From Apricaphanius iberus (lineage: Eukaryota; Chordata; Actinopteri; Cyprinodontiformes; Aphaniidae), in contig JAPXFQ010000128.1 in assembly GCA_028564705.1 (NCBI GenBank), positions 186,001 to 250,000 on the forward strand: DNA of 64,000 nt. The letters run 5' to 3'. The position numbers and the translations under genes are program-made. This document shows, in pieces, positions 21,206 to 34,034 of the stretch; position 1 is the stretch's first letter; every line of letters begins with the position of its first letter. The notes beneath the pieces are model-generated. The model was not told the DNA's origin, made no database searches, and saw nothing but the letters and a program-made list of their open reading frames with translations.

Positions 21206-24200
21206 GGCTTTCTACTAGATAGGAATAAATGTCTACACATCGGATTTGTGGCCAGGACACTGGTGAATTGAACCAACATTTTTCATAGCACTCATATAAG
21301 CTTTGAATAAATTAGATTTTGTCATCAACAGAGATTTAAAGTTTATCTCTTAAACTCTTCATGTTTTCAGGCGTTAAAGTGCTTATAAATCAGGGATTTA
21401 ACCAGATAACTCTAGGGAATGTTTGTTGCATCTTCATAGCCTTTATGTTGTGTATTTTCTTGCCACCCACATATGCACAAAAACAGAGAAAGCTGTACTG
21501 TACGTCATGCTGTTGATGACATGCAGTTGATCCTGGTGATGGACATGCATGACTTCTCAGTCTTGTGCTGAGAACAGAATATACATGGATATGGCAGTGA
21601 CCTAATACGCTCCATCACACCTTTGCAAAGTGAGCCATCCCACAAAGGCATATTATTTCTATGTCAGTGGAGTCTGATGGATTTTGTCCAAGAGTGATAT
21701 TTAAAAGACAAAAAGAAATAGCAGGAAATAAAACACCTGCTGCTTCGTTTGAAAAACAGTGCAATGACAGACATCTGGAAACACTTCAGGAACCTTTGAA
21801 ACAAGAAACTACCCTTCACATTCAGGGAAGAAGTAAATTTGTTCATTGGTTCTCTTAAGTCACAAACCTCTTCAGAAATGACACTGATCAAAGAAAAAGA
21901 TCACCTATAACAAGTTTTATATGATATGAGACCTATACGTAAGCACATGAATATAACAAAAGATAAATTATGGGAGTTATTAACTTTGACTAGCTTTCAA
22001 ATTGGACCTTAATGTTTTGTTAGACATATTTGTCATGGTAGAGGTGATTTTTCCTGTATTCTTTAGACTATATTGAAGTGCTGTGTCTTAAAGCTGTGTC
22101 TTCAACTTAAAAAAAATAAGTTACCAATGAACTTGTATCATTTGTCTTATTGCAGCAATTAAATTAATTGTATTACATATTGATGTTGTGTAATCTACAA
22201 CAAATAACAGTGAATGATTTATTTAAGTCAAAAGAAAATTATACATCATTTTAAAAGTTTTCATTAGAACAAAGTCCAAGAAAATGTGAAGTGCACATTT
22301 AAATCTAAAATAAAAAAAATGTTTGAACTCACCATCCGAAAACAGAAACAATATTGAGATGGACTGAATCCAATCTGACTAAGGATGAGCTATTTTGCAA
22401 ATCAAAACGGGCACAAATGTTGGGTTTTAGATGTACAAAACAGGTAGTGCCATTCCCTGAAAGATTTGCAGCTATAGCTAAAGCTTGACCTGGTGCCTGG
22501 ACTTATGGTTACTAAATACAAATAGGTGTCTGTTTTGTTTTTTTGTAAAGCATTGTAAAAAGCACAAGTGACTTACCTTTCACTTTAGAATTTATACTCT
22601 ACCTTGTGTTGGTCTGTTGCATAAAATACAATGAATCTTGTGGCTGTAATGTGGTAAAATGTGAAATGATTCAAGGGCTATGAATCGTTTTGCAGGACAT
22701 TTTATTATCTAGTTATTTATCTGTCTTACTAGAAATGTATGATGTAATGTATGTATGAAATAGTCTCCACTGACTGTATTTTAATGCTTTCACAAACTGT
22801 TTGAGTTTATTAGTAAATGCTCTGAAAGTTGTTTTTTCACATTTTGAAAGTGCTTACATGGAGACTGTCATTTATGCGGCATTACAGGGAGAGCCATAAC
22901 ACAGCTGAATGGATTCACTGGTGCTTGACTCTGGAAAGGCCATGCTTTAAGGATCACCAAACATAACATTTCCAACCACACATAGTATGCATTACAATGG
23001 CCTTCACAGAACAGAAACTTGGTTATTTTTTCTAACAAAGATCTTGCTGCAATGCTGCAGATTTACAGATCTAATTAAAAGCTGGACCAGTAGTATGAAA
23101 CACTAAATACAATTCTTGGAAGCACTAAATAATAGTTTGTCTTAATTGTCTATTTAATCAATGACTTGAATTAGGGGATGGATGCACAAAATAAAAAGAA
23201 GATGAAATACTACTTTTTTGTCTTCATGCTGTTGTAAATATATGTTTACTTCAGAAGTGAGCAGAATGTTATTGAAAAAAGAGAAAATACTAAGTTTGAT
23301 GTAAAATCTTTAAATTTGTAAACTTTTAGGAATTGATAAAAGGGTCACAGAAGGGACTTCCATTGCCTTTATTAGGCTATATTTGGAGTGGTCATTATGA
23401 GGTCTATATATATATATATATAATATTAGAGGATTGTTTTGCCTTGGGTCAATAATAACTTATTCCAAAAACACGATGTATACAATCACAATCACTCACA
23501 AATTGAATTGATTTAAATTGCAATATCTAATTTTGGAAGGCATTAAAGAGTTTATTTCATCAAACAATCTTGGTGAGGGAAGCGGGAACCACTTTAATAA
23601 GCTTTTTTTGATTTGGTAATTTAGCAATATGGATTTTTTTTCAGTAATACATTTAATTGATTTTCCGGCAAAAGCTGTTATTGAAACAAATCTTATTAGA
23701 AGAGATCCAGATAATGGCAGTAGGGTCAACAGTTTTCAATGCATTGTGCATTAGAAAATACCTTTCTGAGTTCTTGTAAATTGTGTTCAAAATCACATTT
23801 TAGATTCTAAAGAACGGAGTTAGGAAGTTTTAAGATTGACCCTTAATCAATCTTACTTAACTTGTATTAAAGCAAGCTATGAACAAATAAACAAGCAATG
23901 GTTAGGTTTCAATTTCTCTGCAGACACGACTCAGCCTTAAAGGTGGACTGCACCTCCACAACACTCCATCCATCATATTCCTATGGTACAGTTGCTAGAT
24001 GGAAGCTGTGGCTGAATAAAGGGCATTTGACAGCTTGCCTAGAGTCTGCCAAATGGCACCTAAAGGACTCCAGCAGCATGGGGAGTAAACATTCATTGGT
24101 CTTCTGAGACAAAAATTTAATTACTTGCTCTGAATGCAGGGCCCTACAGCTGGCAAAACCAGGTAGCATGCATAGCATACTTAATGTCAGCCCCAGGGTG

Positions 24201-24565
24201 AGGCATTATGAGGGCAGCAAGAAACAAGGTTTTGTAGGACTCTTGTTGTGAAATTTAAATCATCTCTGGATTTACAACATTAACTTTTATTTAACAGGTC
24301 ATGCCTAGGGATTAATTTATTGAGTCTGAAGGAAATCCCAAATTTGTGACATAATAGCAATAGCAAAGTCATTTTTTGAAGCTGCATTTTCTGAGGAAGT
24401 TGTGAACAGTCAGTATTGTCACTGACAGTTATTTTCAGCAGGGATCCCTCTGATTAATTTCTTGAAAACGTTATGATGGTAGTGATAATGTATGGATTAA
24501 GAACACATAGTGCTAGAAATGATAAATTACTAAGTTAGTGGTATTCAGAAGAAATACTGGTATTA

Positions 24566-24690
24566 CAGGTGAAACTTGAAAAATAAGAATATTCTGCAAA
24601 AGTTTATTATTTTCCTTAAAAGGTCAAACTAATATATGATATAGACTCAAGCCTTTATCTTAATGAAGTGGGAAATTTATTTCAAGATCA
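24566..24690 (-). repeat. Tc1-like element terminal region (3' end side)
   Basis: Begins ttacaggtgaaacttgaaaa, with gaatattctgcaaaag and actaatatatgatatagact, which I recognise as the terminal region of the teleost Tc1-like family whose transposase lies at 26215-27160 on the same strand. Internal deletion near 24655. Confidence 0.5.
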
Positions 24691-24916
24691 GTTATGTTTA
24701 GTGATAAGTAATTAACAGTAAGGGCAGCTGGGGAATTTTTTGCTTTTTTACATTGATTTGATTGATTATTTTTCATCAATCATTTTATTTTTTTATTTAG
24801 ATTTTTCTATATATGTATTTTCTACATCTATATGTTTCATTTTTTTGGCTTTTTTTCAAGAACAGGTGGATATATCTGTTTATGTCCTTTCTTATGTGGC
24901 TCCGTTACTCTATTTA

Positions 24917-25186
24917 CTATATAAAATCAACACAAAGAAAATATTGGCCACAGAATTTTACAGATCCGTCCCAAAAATAACTAACAGGCTCATCAAATTT
25001 TCTGATCCACTGGTGATTGTACTCTTTCTCATCTGTCAAGCAAACCTCGCCAAAATCATCATCATCACCATCCTCAATTGCAGCGGGACAGAGAACTTTA
25101 CTGCTGTTTACTCGCTTATAAGCAGTCTTTTTTCCAATGGCCGCTGGATGCTCTGCTTTACGACCGCATACCAAGGAGGCCGCCAT
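24917..25186 (-). CDS. Hypothetical 89-residue ORF in CpG-rich insert
   Basis: The ATG at 25186 (minus strand) has A at -3 and G at +4, and the surrounding aacaatggcggcc resembles a vertebrate promoter-proximal start. The protein starts MAASLVCGRKAEHP and contains IEDGDDDDFGEV and DEKEYNHQWIRKFDEP, with a mixed, charged composition unlike its AT-rich surroundings. I recognise no domain. It lies between the two halves of a Tc1-like element, so it may be the first exon of another transposon or a captured host exon. An ORF upstream in the same frame starts at 25240. Evidence for translation is weak. Confidence 0.25.
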   Translation of the reverse strand: MAASLVCGRKAEHPAAIGKKTAYKRVNSSKVLCPAAIEDGDDDDFGEVCLTDEKEYNHQWIRKFDEPVSYFWDGSVKFCGQYFLCVDFI

Positions 25187-26214
25187 TGTTCCTCCATTGG
25201 TGTAGTACCTCCATTTGGCCGCTAGACACGTTAAAAACAACTTTAATGCCCGATGCCCACTTTTTAAAAACTTTCTATGGCTACATATTCCTCCTGAGAT
25301 AACGCTGGGCTTGTCAAAAACATAGGCACCAGGCTGGTTTTCGTAAGATACATTTTCGAAATCTTGCGTAATTAATTAGGGTGCCGGACTTTGATTGACA
25401 GACGGTTTCGTTGGACTTTAATTATAGTAACACTACATTTTAATAATTATTTCAAGTTACTAGTTCTTACCTTTTGAGGTTTGAGAAATAGGAGAACCGT
25501 TGGAGGAGCGCAGATACGGCAGCAGTCAGGCATTTGGCTATTATCCTTTAGCTTAGCTAGCCAAGTTTAGCATCAGAGCTAAAGACTCGGGAGCAGAATG
25601 CGATTACGACCGAGCTATACGCCCATACATGCCCCGCGATGGCAGAGTCTACAGTGAAGATCCCGCTCCATGCCCTTTTTAGGAACATGCTTCGTCAGAG
25701 CTCGGGAGGAGTGAATCCGCCATGAATTCCCCCATGAAAGTGTGTCATTCTGGTAAACGGGGAGGATTGAGGAGGCGCTGTCTATTCTTTTTTACAGTCT
25801 TTGCTTTTTTTCTCTCCTGTTTTCGATTGCATCTGCTATTATTTCCACTGATTTCTACATCCCTCCCACCTCGGTCACAATTAGCGTTGTGATGACCACC
25901 TTGCTACCCGAACACATACCTTTCTCTCACCGGGAGAACGTGATGCAGAGCTGGAATGTTGCTGCTTTTGGAGCGTCATGGCGAAACAGGGACTGGCTGT
26001 CACTTTCTCCCGTGATAACTGAACAGATCAGAGGTAAATATTTATCTTCAGAATCTGAATAAGCCAATACTTCTTGGCGGGGAACTCCGACATCTTTGCC
26101 TCATAAGTTTTATCTTTCTAAAACTCACTTTCTCTATACTGTGACCGCAGCAGCTGCACCTGGCGTTCCCCGCTCGCGGCGCTGACTTAAAGGCAATATT
26201 GCAACTTTGACGCC
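25187..26214. other. CpG-rich insert without recognised gene
   Basis: GC- and CpG-richer than the flanks, with scattered promoter-like words (gaccgagc, cgctcgcggcgctg). Together with 24731-25186 it interrupts a Tc1-like element. No terminal repeats were found. Confidence 0.35.
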
Positions 26215-27160
26215 TAGAGGGATCATCCTTATCTTCATCTTTATGGAATTCTCCCTTATCAGTTGCTTCAATAGCTTCTTTCAGCTCTTCTGGATCATTC
26301 ATTCTCATGTCTCTCTTCTTTCTCTTAACAGGGTCCCATAGATTCTCTATGGGGTTTAGGTAAGGCACGTTTGCTGGCCAATCAATGCATAGTAATCTTA
26401 TTGTCATTGAACCAGGTTTTTGTACTTTTGGTACTATGATCAGATGCAGAGTCCTGCTGGAAAATAATATAAGCTTGATTGAATGAAGTGAAGTGCTCCA
26501 AAATGCCCTGGTAGATGGCTGTGTTCACTATGAACTTAATAAAGCACAGTGGACCAACACCATCAGAGGATATGGCTCCCCGAATCAACGGTTTGTTGTC
26601 CACAATTTATGGACAATTCACATTGGATTTTGAGCATCTTGGATTGTGTGCCTCTCGATTCTTCCTGCATACTCTGGGACATTGGTTTTCAAAAGAGATG
26701 CAAAATTTGCTTTCAATTGAAAAGAGGACTTTGGACCACTGTGAAACAGACCAGGAGCAGCTTGACAAGAGGAATATGACATGTCCAGAATCTGTCTGTG
26801 TGTGGTGGATCTTGATACACAAACTCCAGCTTCAGTTCACTTTGTGTGAAGGTCCCCAACACTTTTGAATGGCCTTTTCCTGATAATCCTGTCCAGGCTG
26901 TGGCCATCCATGCTGTTTGTGCACCTTTTTCTACAACAATTTTCTCTTCCACATAACTATTTATTAATGTGCTTTGACACAGCCTTTTGGGAAGATTCAG
27001 CTTATTTTGTAATTATCTTTTGAGGCTTTCCCTTGTTATAGAAGATGATAATGATGGTTTTCTGCACAACTGTGAAGGTATTCCTCATGTTTGTGATTCC
27101 TACTTAACCAGACTGAGAGACCATTTAAAGGCTCAAGAATGTGTTGCAAGTGTAAATGGA
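26215..27160 (-). pseudogene. Tc1-like transposase pseudogene (DDE core partly preserved)
   Basis: From right to left on the minus strand: sequence around a start codon near 27090, a decayed DNA-binding region (26870-27000), QWSKVLFSIESKFCISFENQ (first catalytic Asp position reads I-E in place of the usual acidic pair), GAISSDGVGPLCFIKF, IFQQDSASDHSTKSTKTWF (second Asp), WPANVPYLNPIENLW (catalytic Glu) and KRDMRMNDPEELKEAIEAT, where homology stops at about 26260. At least three frame changes. The element end matching this family lies at 24566-24690, separated by the CpG-rich insert. Confidence 0.8.
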
Positions 27161-27208
27161 TGGATGGTAAAAGTACACCTGTTTTTTTGTAAAATATTTT
27201 TAAAGGAT

Positions 27209-27660
27209 CGCTGTGAGTCGGCACACAATATTAAAAGAACAACAAAGACACTGATTTATGCTAGAATAATGTGTCACTTTTATTCCCCACACAATATACA
27301 GTATCAGGAGCAAAAGCAAAACAATGCTTCATCAAACAGGCATTAAGTTTTCATCACAGCATCTCACCTTTGACACTTGAGAGTGGAGAGCCAGTCACCT
27401 CTCGGTCAGACCTGTTAACTTAACGCAAGCCGGGCGATCGTGCACAAACCCCACAGCAGACTCTCAAAAAGCTGGACAGCTCCCACTCCAGTTATACCTA
27501 GAGGAGTGTGTGAAGAATGAGGCGGGCCGAGCCTCACTTTTAGGGCCCCCCTCGCTTATCAGTTTATCAGGCAGAACGCAGTTTCATGAGAGCTGTCTCC
27601 TAGAGATACCCAACCCCATTCCTTGTGAATGTTTATATTTTGCAGCAAGCAGAGTATCAG
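27209..27660 (-). repeat. Possible solo LTR-like sequence
   Basis: On the minus strand: GC-rich U3-like part, a TATA-like tataac, then ggaataaaagtg (polyadenylation signal), ending near gtgtgccgactcaca. The promoter-to-signal order fits an LTR, but no target duplication or internal region was found. Confidence 0.3.
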
Positions 27661-30544
27661 CATTATAACATTCTCATAACAGATCATATACACAGGTGAC
27701 TCGAGGACACCAAAGAGATTTTATCCATCACCTGTCAATGTTGAATTTATTAAACACTATGCTTGAGTTGCATTTCTGCTAAAATGTATCAAAGTCATTT
27801 AATACAGAGTTTATCCATCCATGTGTCAGGTTGTGCAAAAGTACTACATACTGTGCCACTGTGTAGCCCTATAATAAACATATTGCTATAAATAATAAAG
27901 AGCTGTTTTGAAGAACAAATTTAGATTTTCTAACCTGTTCCACTACCTAATGCAAATGTGAGAATGTAACAATTTACACAAACTTGTTACATGAATCACA
28001 TAAATCATTTTTAAGAATGACCCCACAAGCTCATCTTTAAAAATGTAGAGTTTGTATTTGAAATTGTCTGTAAGTCTAAAGACACAAGGTAGGCCTTCTC
28101 ATATTTGAAATTAAAATTTGACGTTATTATTCGTTAATATTTGTGTCTGACTTGATAATGCTTTCTATTATAACGACATTGATTGTTAAGCTAGCTCCGA
28201 GCTAGAACTTTTTTTTAAATAACAACCAAATTTTAAATCTGAGATCATGTTAATTTTCAGTTTTTATTATGGATAAATAGATATTAATAGGACCTGTGCT
28301 CATTTTTTGTTTTTTTATTATTTTGGAAAGCAAATAATTTTTTTTACTGACACACCACTGATGGATTACATTAAGCAAGGAACCCTGCTTTTTAAATGGC
28401 CTGTGTCTCCTGTGTATTTATTCCTCCTCATCAATTGCAACAAATTACAGTTTTACATGAAAATTCTGGAACAAGGCAGCAGATAAAATGTGTATTCTCT
28501 AGGCAGTACTGTAGCAAACACATGCAGAATAAATTCTTGTTTTAATAACTCTCATAGAGCAAGGGGTTTTGTGCAATGCTTCATACCTGACACTATTTGC
28601 TAAAAGGAGAAAAATTATTTCTTTTTATGGTGTATCAGAGCAATTTTGCACTTGGTTAGTATACAAATACATTTCAAAAACAAAAGCATCAACATCTGAA
28701 TAATCATTTAGCTGACATAGGCTGCAGTTGTTTTACTCAATGGAAGGAAATATTCCCCAGCTCCATCTTAATTAGCAGAGAGATGAAACAAAGTAAACCA
28801 AGCGGAGTGGAAATGTGCAATAATAGCTTTTACTAAATTGAATACTATGTATTTCATGGTACATGGACTAACGTTCTTTGTATGGTTGAACACATGGATC
28901 ATAAATACAAACAAGATACATACAGTAAATGAGAGTTAATGAACTTACAACAAATTTGGCTGATGTCAATTGTTTCATCTGTAATTACTTCTCATATCTG
29001 GGACATTGCTAATATCCCATTTATGTTAAATTCAATTTAGTTTATCGTGCTATCTACATTGCTGATCAATATTTTTGATTTTTGAAAAAATATACATTTC
29101 TATCAAAAACCGTCAGTGGAGTACCCTCTTCAGTTTAAAATGCCTCCATTTGCCACATTTTTAAAACCGGAAATGAAGGTGGCTGAAGACACTGGAAAGG
29201 GGGTGAGTTGTGCTAAGTTTGACTACAAATATTGTTGTAATTAAGGGCTTAGCCCTTGAAAAGTTTTTTTGGGCATTTCTTGTGTTCACATCAATTAGTG
29301 GAGGCAGTTTTATGCTTTATCTGCTCTTGAGGACCTATGAAATCTCATTGTCTGCAACATTTTAATAATTTAAGAATATTTCTTTGTACTAACTCTGTTC
29401 ACCTCAAGGGTATGCTTTGCTAAAAGCCTGGGATCAATTTCCCTGTTTTCTTTATTTAGTTTTTCAGTTACATCAAATGTTCCTCCCACTGAATTAAATT
29501 TAGATTCATAAACTGGTCATTAAAAAAAAGAGATTCATATGAAAAAACAACATTGCTTAAAGGGTTCAGATGTTTGCAAACAGCATTGTATTAAAAATGG
29601 AGTAAATAATAGGTTGTGTAATCTGTTCCTATTATGCTATGCTGTGGTATATTTCTCTGGAGGCTGCAGGTTGTTTTCTCTTCAGCTATGAGGTGATTTT
29701 TGCTGTTAATTGACTGAAAATGGCCTCCAGACTCTTGGCGGATGTGCATTAAGCCACAAAGATAAGCTCATCATAATTTACCCACTGAATGGGGAAAATT
29801 CTGTGTTTATTCACTCATATTGTAATCTCATAGTGGGTGAGGCCACCTCAGCTCATTTTGTTGAAAACAAAATTAACGGTCACAGCAATAACAGCTGTCA
29901 GAAGACCAGGCAGAATTGTATTTTATTAAGCTTATCAGATTGGTGAACAGCTCATAATGCTCATGTGGGCCTCATCCTCTTGGTGAATGGCCAGCTTTCT
30001 TGGTCTCCTCTCCATATTATCAGTGAAGAAAGAAGGTATGCTGTCTCCAAATCCTAATTAAATGACATTTTACCACCCTATACCCCATACGTCGTCTGTA
30101 GTGGATATGTTTTTAAGCTAGGAGGTTATTAAAAGTGGCACAGACATATGAAAATCTCACTAATGAATCTGTAAACGTTTCTTACAGGGACGATCAGCTG
30201 CTCAACCAAGTGTAATGGTCTCATTGTGCGATTGTGTCAACTTAAGAGCTGGTGTAATGTTCATAGTAGTACTCTGCCACCCCAAATATTAATTGAAAAG
30301 GTGTAAGGATGAAGCTTAACGGCCTTTAAGAGTTTGAAGTTTTCTCCTTTTTTAAACCTTTTTTTATATTGCACTTTTTGCTGTCAGGAACCTGTTGAGA
30401 CATACATTTTATACAAATATTGAGATATCAGTCAAACTAAAGTAGGAAATCCATATAACTTTATGTCAAACTGTCACCTCAGCTATCAGGTTTTTATTAT
30501 ACATTTAGAGCTATTATTACTTAAAGTGTCTTAAATTTATTATT
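27661..30544. other. No gene recognised
   Basis: About 2.9 kb of AT-rich, apparently low-repeat DNA; short ORFs such as 29710-29946 show no motif. Confidence 0.3.
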
Positions 30545-31215
30545 ATTAGCTTGCAGACCATAAAAGTATTCATACCTTTCCATATTTTTTAATATTACAA
30601 CCGGAAAGTGAAAGCATTTTATTTTAATTTTGTGTGACAGACATGCACATCGAGAGGTTGAAAATTTTGAGTAACTCATCTCAGTCAGAGGGTATGGAAA
30701 GAGCCGGTACACATAACTTTTCTGAGCTTCTCAGTTGGATCTAGGTTTGGATTTTGACCGGCCAATTCTAAAACATAAATATGCTTTGATCTAAACCAGC
30801 TGTTCCCAAAGTTTGGGTTGGGAACCCACTTGGGGTCACAAATGGGTAAGTGTGAGGTCTTCAAATTCTCTTGAAAAAATAATGTCATACCAGAAGAGGC
30901 GACGAGGAAGCATCTCCATTTTATAAATCAAATGAAAGATGAAAAACCGACGTAATTTAATAAAAGCAACATATAGTCATCGATGTATTGGCTATTGATG
31001 GTTATGATGCAATTGTACCCGTTTTTAACTGAATAAAAAGAAAATGCTTGTATGTTCCATCAAGAGTTGGCGTCACGGGAGTCTTAAATTGTTTGTTTAT
31101 GGGTCAGAGACTGGAAAGTTTGGCAACCACTGATCTAAAAAATTCTATGGTAGAGTGTATCCGTTTTCCTGCTGGAAGGTGAAGCCCTGCCCCAATCTCA
31201 AGATATCATTTTCAC
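30545..31215 (-). mobile_element. Tc1-like element remnant, interrupted by a hAT MITE
   Basis: The left part (aaaagtattcatacc ... attacaaccggaaagtg) resembles a Tc1-like terminal region. The right part (tcagttggatctaggtttgg ... cattctaaaacataaat-like, then after the insertion ttctatggtagag ... ctgctggaaggtgaagccc) resembles antisense transposase sequence of teleost Tc1-like families. The sequence resumes directly on either side of 30797-31132. Confidence 0.55.
30797..31132. mobile_element. hAT-type MITE with 8-bp target duplication
   Basis: The left end cagctgttcccaaagttt and the right end aaagtttggcaaccactg form imperfect TIRs (14 of 18 paired). Flanks atctaaac (30789-30796) and atctaaaa (31133-31140) are an 8-bp duplication with one mismatch, as hAT transposases make. 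No coding capacity. Confidence 0.75.
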
Positions 31216-32204
31216 GATTTTGGAGGTGAAAGGATCCAGGCACAGACAACTTCTTCATTGATTTGAGTTTGAATTTTTTGCCTAAACCAACTTGTAAGAA
31301 CTTTATAAATCTTCCAGGAAATCAGAACACAGGAAGCAAGGTGTACATGAGAAGAGAATCCAATGAGTAAAAATAAAACTGACCAGAAGAGAAGGGCATA
31401 ACCAGAGAGAGTAACCATAGGTAAACAGAAGTAGCTGGAGAAGAGCGCAGGTGGAGTAAATTACTGGATGGGAAACAACTGTGGAGGAGATGGAAACGGT
31501 CAGCAAAACAGAGATGCAAGGGAACAGAACCACAGGAAATTGAAGAATATAAACCTAAAATAACACAGACAAAAATATAAGCGCGGAAAAGACGAAAAGC
31601 TGAACTGGGAAAACCAAAATGACTAAAATCTTAGGAATAAAGCAATGAGTGAATAATCAAAGCAGAATAACAGAAGAACGTAGAGTCGACAGAAATACAA
31701 CAAAAACAACTCAGAATTTTGACAATTTCCCATAAAATCAGAATATTTAACCTTTTTTATACATATAATGATTACAGTTTTAGCATTTGACCATTTAACC
31801 CTATATCTTCAGCCTCCCTCTGGCTAGTGAGAAAATGTAACCTAAAAAGTACCATGCTGTCACCTTCATGGTTTGCGCTGGGTGCTGTACACTCAGGGCT
31901 GGACTGCCCTTTTGCCTTTTGGGGAGATGCTAAAAATTTTCAAAAATGATACATATGTGTTGTAGCTTTCGACAAAAAAATAAAGGCAGAGTGAAAAGAG
32001 AGTAGTTTGCAAAATGCTAAATAGTAACATTACCAAAACAGTGATACATGCAGTGATTTTGAGACAATAATAAGGTCTTCACAGACTTTTTTTTTTCCGT
32101 TTGTTTGTTTTTACTTTGTTGTCATTTTTAGTTAGGTAATGCTAAATTACTTCCTCAACGTTTTTGTGACATAAGTTTAAACATTTATGCATATATGTAG
32201 CACG
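31216..32204. other. No feature recognised
   Basis: Purine-rich (A/G) sequence from 31280 to 31720, then AT-rich DNA; no motif or terminal repeat found. Confidence 0.3.
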
Positions 32205-32430
32205 ACTGGCTAAGGACACATCAGTGGCTTTGCTGGTAGAGGAGACGGCCATGGCCCTTGAGGTACCTCATTCAAATCCCTTCTTGGGATATAAAAGGGG
32301 TTGCTTTAGGAAAGGTCATTCAGCATCAGACATTTTTCAAGTCCGTGTGTACACAGCTGTGGTGTCATTGAGGCTGCCGAACTGTCGTAAACTTGTGGAA
32401 GGACAACAACAACAAGCAGTATAGACTGCA
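32205..32430 (+). repeat. Possible tRNA-derived SINE
   Basis: gtggctttgctggtagagg resembles an A box and ttcaaatccc a B box about 45 bases on, followed by non-tRNA sequence. Cannot be named. Confidence 0.35.
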
Positions 32431-33468
32431 GGTGATAAAGTTTTAAATGGGACTTGATGCTAATGTGTCATACACCATCAGGTGTAACAGAGACAATTTG
32501 GGTCATGGGGGTCTGAAATAACTTCTCTATAACTTTATTCCTGACCCACCTGGCACACTCTTTGGTTTTCATGGCACTATTTGTTAACTATTATTCTGTG
32601 GATTCATACAGTGATTAAATCACACACAAGTGGTGGCATGTCAAGCAGGCAACTTCTAAATCCACATGAGTGTGCAGGATTTGATTTAGGTGTATCAAAA
32701 GAAATTTGTAGTGTAAGAAAATATCATGTAGCTTAAATTATCCCTTTATTTATTATCAGCATTTCATCTTCTGATGGAACATCACCTGTCATCAATTACT
32801 GTAATTTTGACTAACCTGATATAAAGTTGAGCTGTGCCAATAGGATTTTGCTGACAGCATTCTTTATCTAAAGGTATAATTTTCTGAGAGGTTAGAAGGA
32901 ATCAAAAGGATCTTATCATGTAAAAGGATCAGTCAGAAAAAGAGTTCAAGAATCTCCTCACAACAGTGCTTACAGTATATCACCACAGTGATGACAGCCA
33001 TCAATAATCAGAGACAATGTGGGACGACAGAGTGAATTCAAAAACTGAACCAGTTTAATTTACGAAAGGATGAGATGGAAACTAGTCAGGCAAACTGCCA
33101 AAACGTCAACAGCGCCACGGAAGGAGACACAGGAATTTCTGCCAAGTACCGATTGCTTTCCATATTTGACAGCAATAAATGAATAGATCTTCTTTCTTAT
33201 GAAGGACTTTTCAAAGACATGGTTATAAGGTGGTAATATAAAAATCCCCAGGCAAAAAGGCAGGAGGATAAAAACATTTGTTCAACATTTCAATACAATC
33301 TGTAACATACAAACACCTCCCAAAAAACATATGAAGGATAAAATATTGTTTTACAGTTTGTATGTCAAATTAGCACTGAAAAGTTTGAAAACGAACTATC
33401 ATTTTGTTACAACACAAGGTATTCTACAAAGGCCTTCTTGCAACCAGGATAATAAATCATATTTATAG
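32431..33468. other. No feature recognised
   Basis: About 1 kb of AT-rich sequence without ORFs or terminal repeats that I can support. Confidence 0.3.
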
Positions 33469-34034
33469 TTAAAGTGATAGTCTGGACTTTGTAAGAAAAA
33501 AGAGAGAGAGGGACATGATTTGAACAAAAAACCGACCCAAGCTCCCTCCCACTCCCTTTCTGATTGGTCTTGAAGCCACGCCTACTTTTCCATGCACACG
33601 CCAGGCCAATGGGCCAAGACGTGCGGAGGAGAGAGAGAAAACAACCAGTGTCAACAATGGAGTTATCGGAGGTGAGGATTTTTTTTGGTTTGAAATCGGT
33701 ATCTTCTGCTCTTGAGCTGAGTGTTGATCCATGGCTGCGTTCGTGTCTAATGTCGGAGGCTTGATTCGGAGGCTCCGTGTAAACAGAAAACTGAGCATGT
33801 GCGCAGTTATGAGCACGAGCACACAGCGTTTGTGATGATTGACAGCCCTTGGCATCACTTGATTGGTTCAAGTGGACGGCACCGTGGCTTTTGAGCTATA
33901 GCTGAGATACGTAGATAAGTAATGTTATAATTCATAAAATTACTTATTTTATATCAACATTTAAGGCCAGGGGGTCAATTTAATACAATTCTTAAAATTT
34001 TTAATTCATTTAGAGATCCAGACTATCACTTTAA
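33469..34034. mobile_element. 566-bp MITE with perfect 18-bp TIRs
   Basis: ttaaagtgatagtctgga at 33469-33486 and its exact reverse complement at 34017-34034. The interior is GC-richer than the flanks, with CpGs and short overlapping ORFs on both strands that look incidental (33407-33871 minus reads out through the TIR). TIR start TTA/TAA could be part of a 3-bp target site. Confidence 0.75.

Larger units (their letters stand above)
19566..24565. other. Long stretch without recognised genes
   Basis: Five kb of AT-rich DNA. It holds a 22-bp tandem duplication (20996-21039), a candidate exon on the minus strand (20964-21205, see separate entry), short TA repeats near 23405-23424 and only short open frames. 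Confidence 0.3.

Noticed and set aside
24917..25186. Confident host gene
   Set aside because: Single short ORF inside a transposon-rich interval, no recognised domain; kept only as a low-confidence entry.
24740..25225. 161-codon + strand ORF with membrane-like composition
   Set aside because: Its first half is T-rich low-complexity sequence and the second half is antisense to the better-composed minus-strand ORF.
33407..33871. 154-codon minus-strand ORF
   Set aside because: Runs through a MITE terminal repeat and overlaps other equally long frames.
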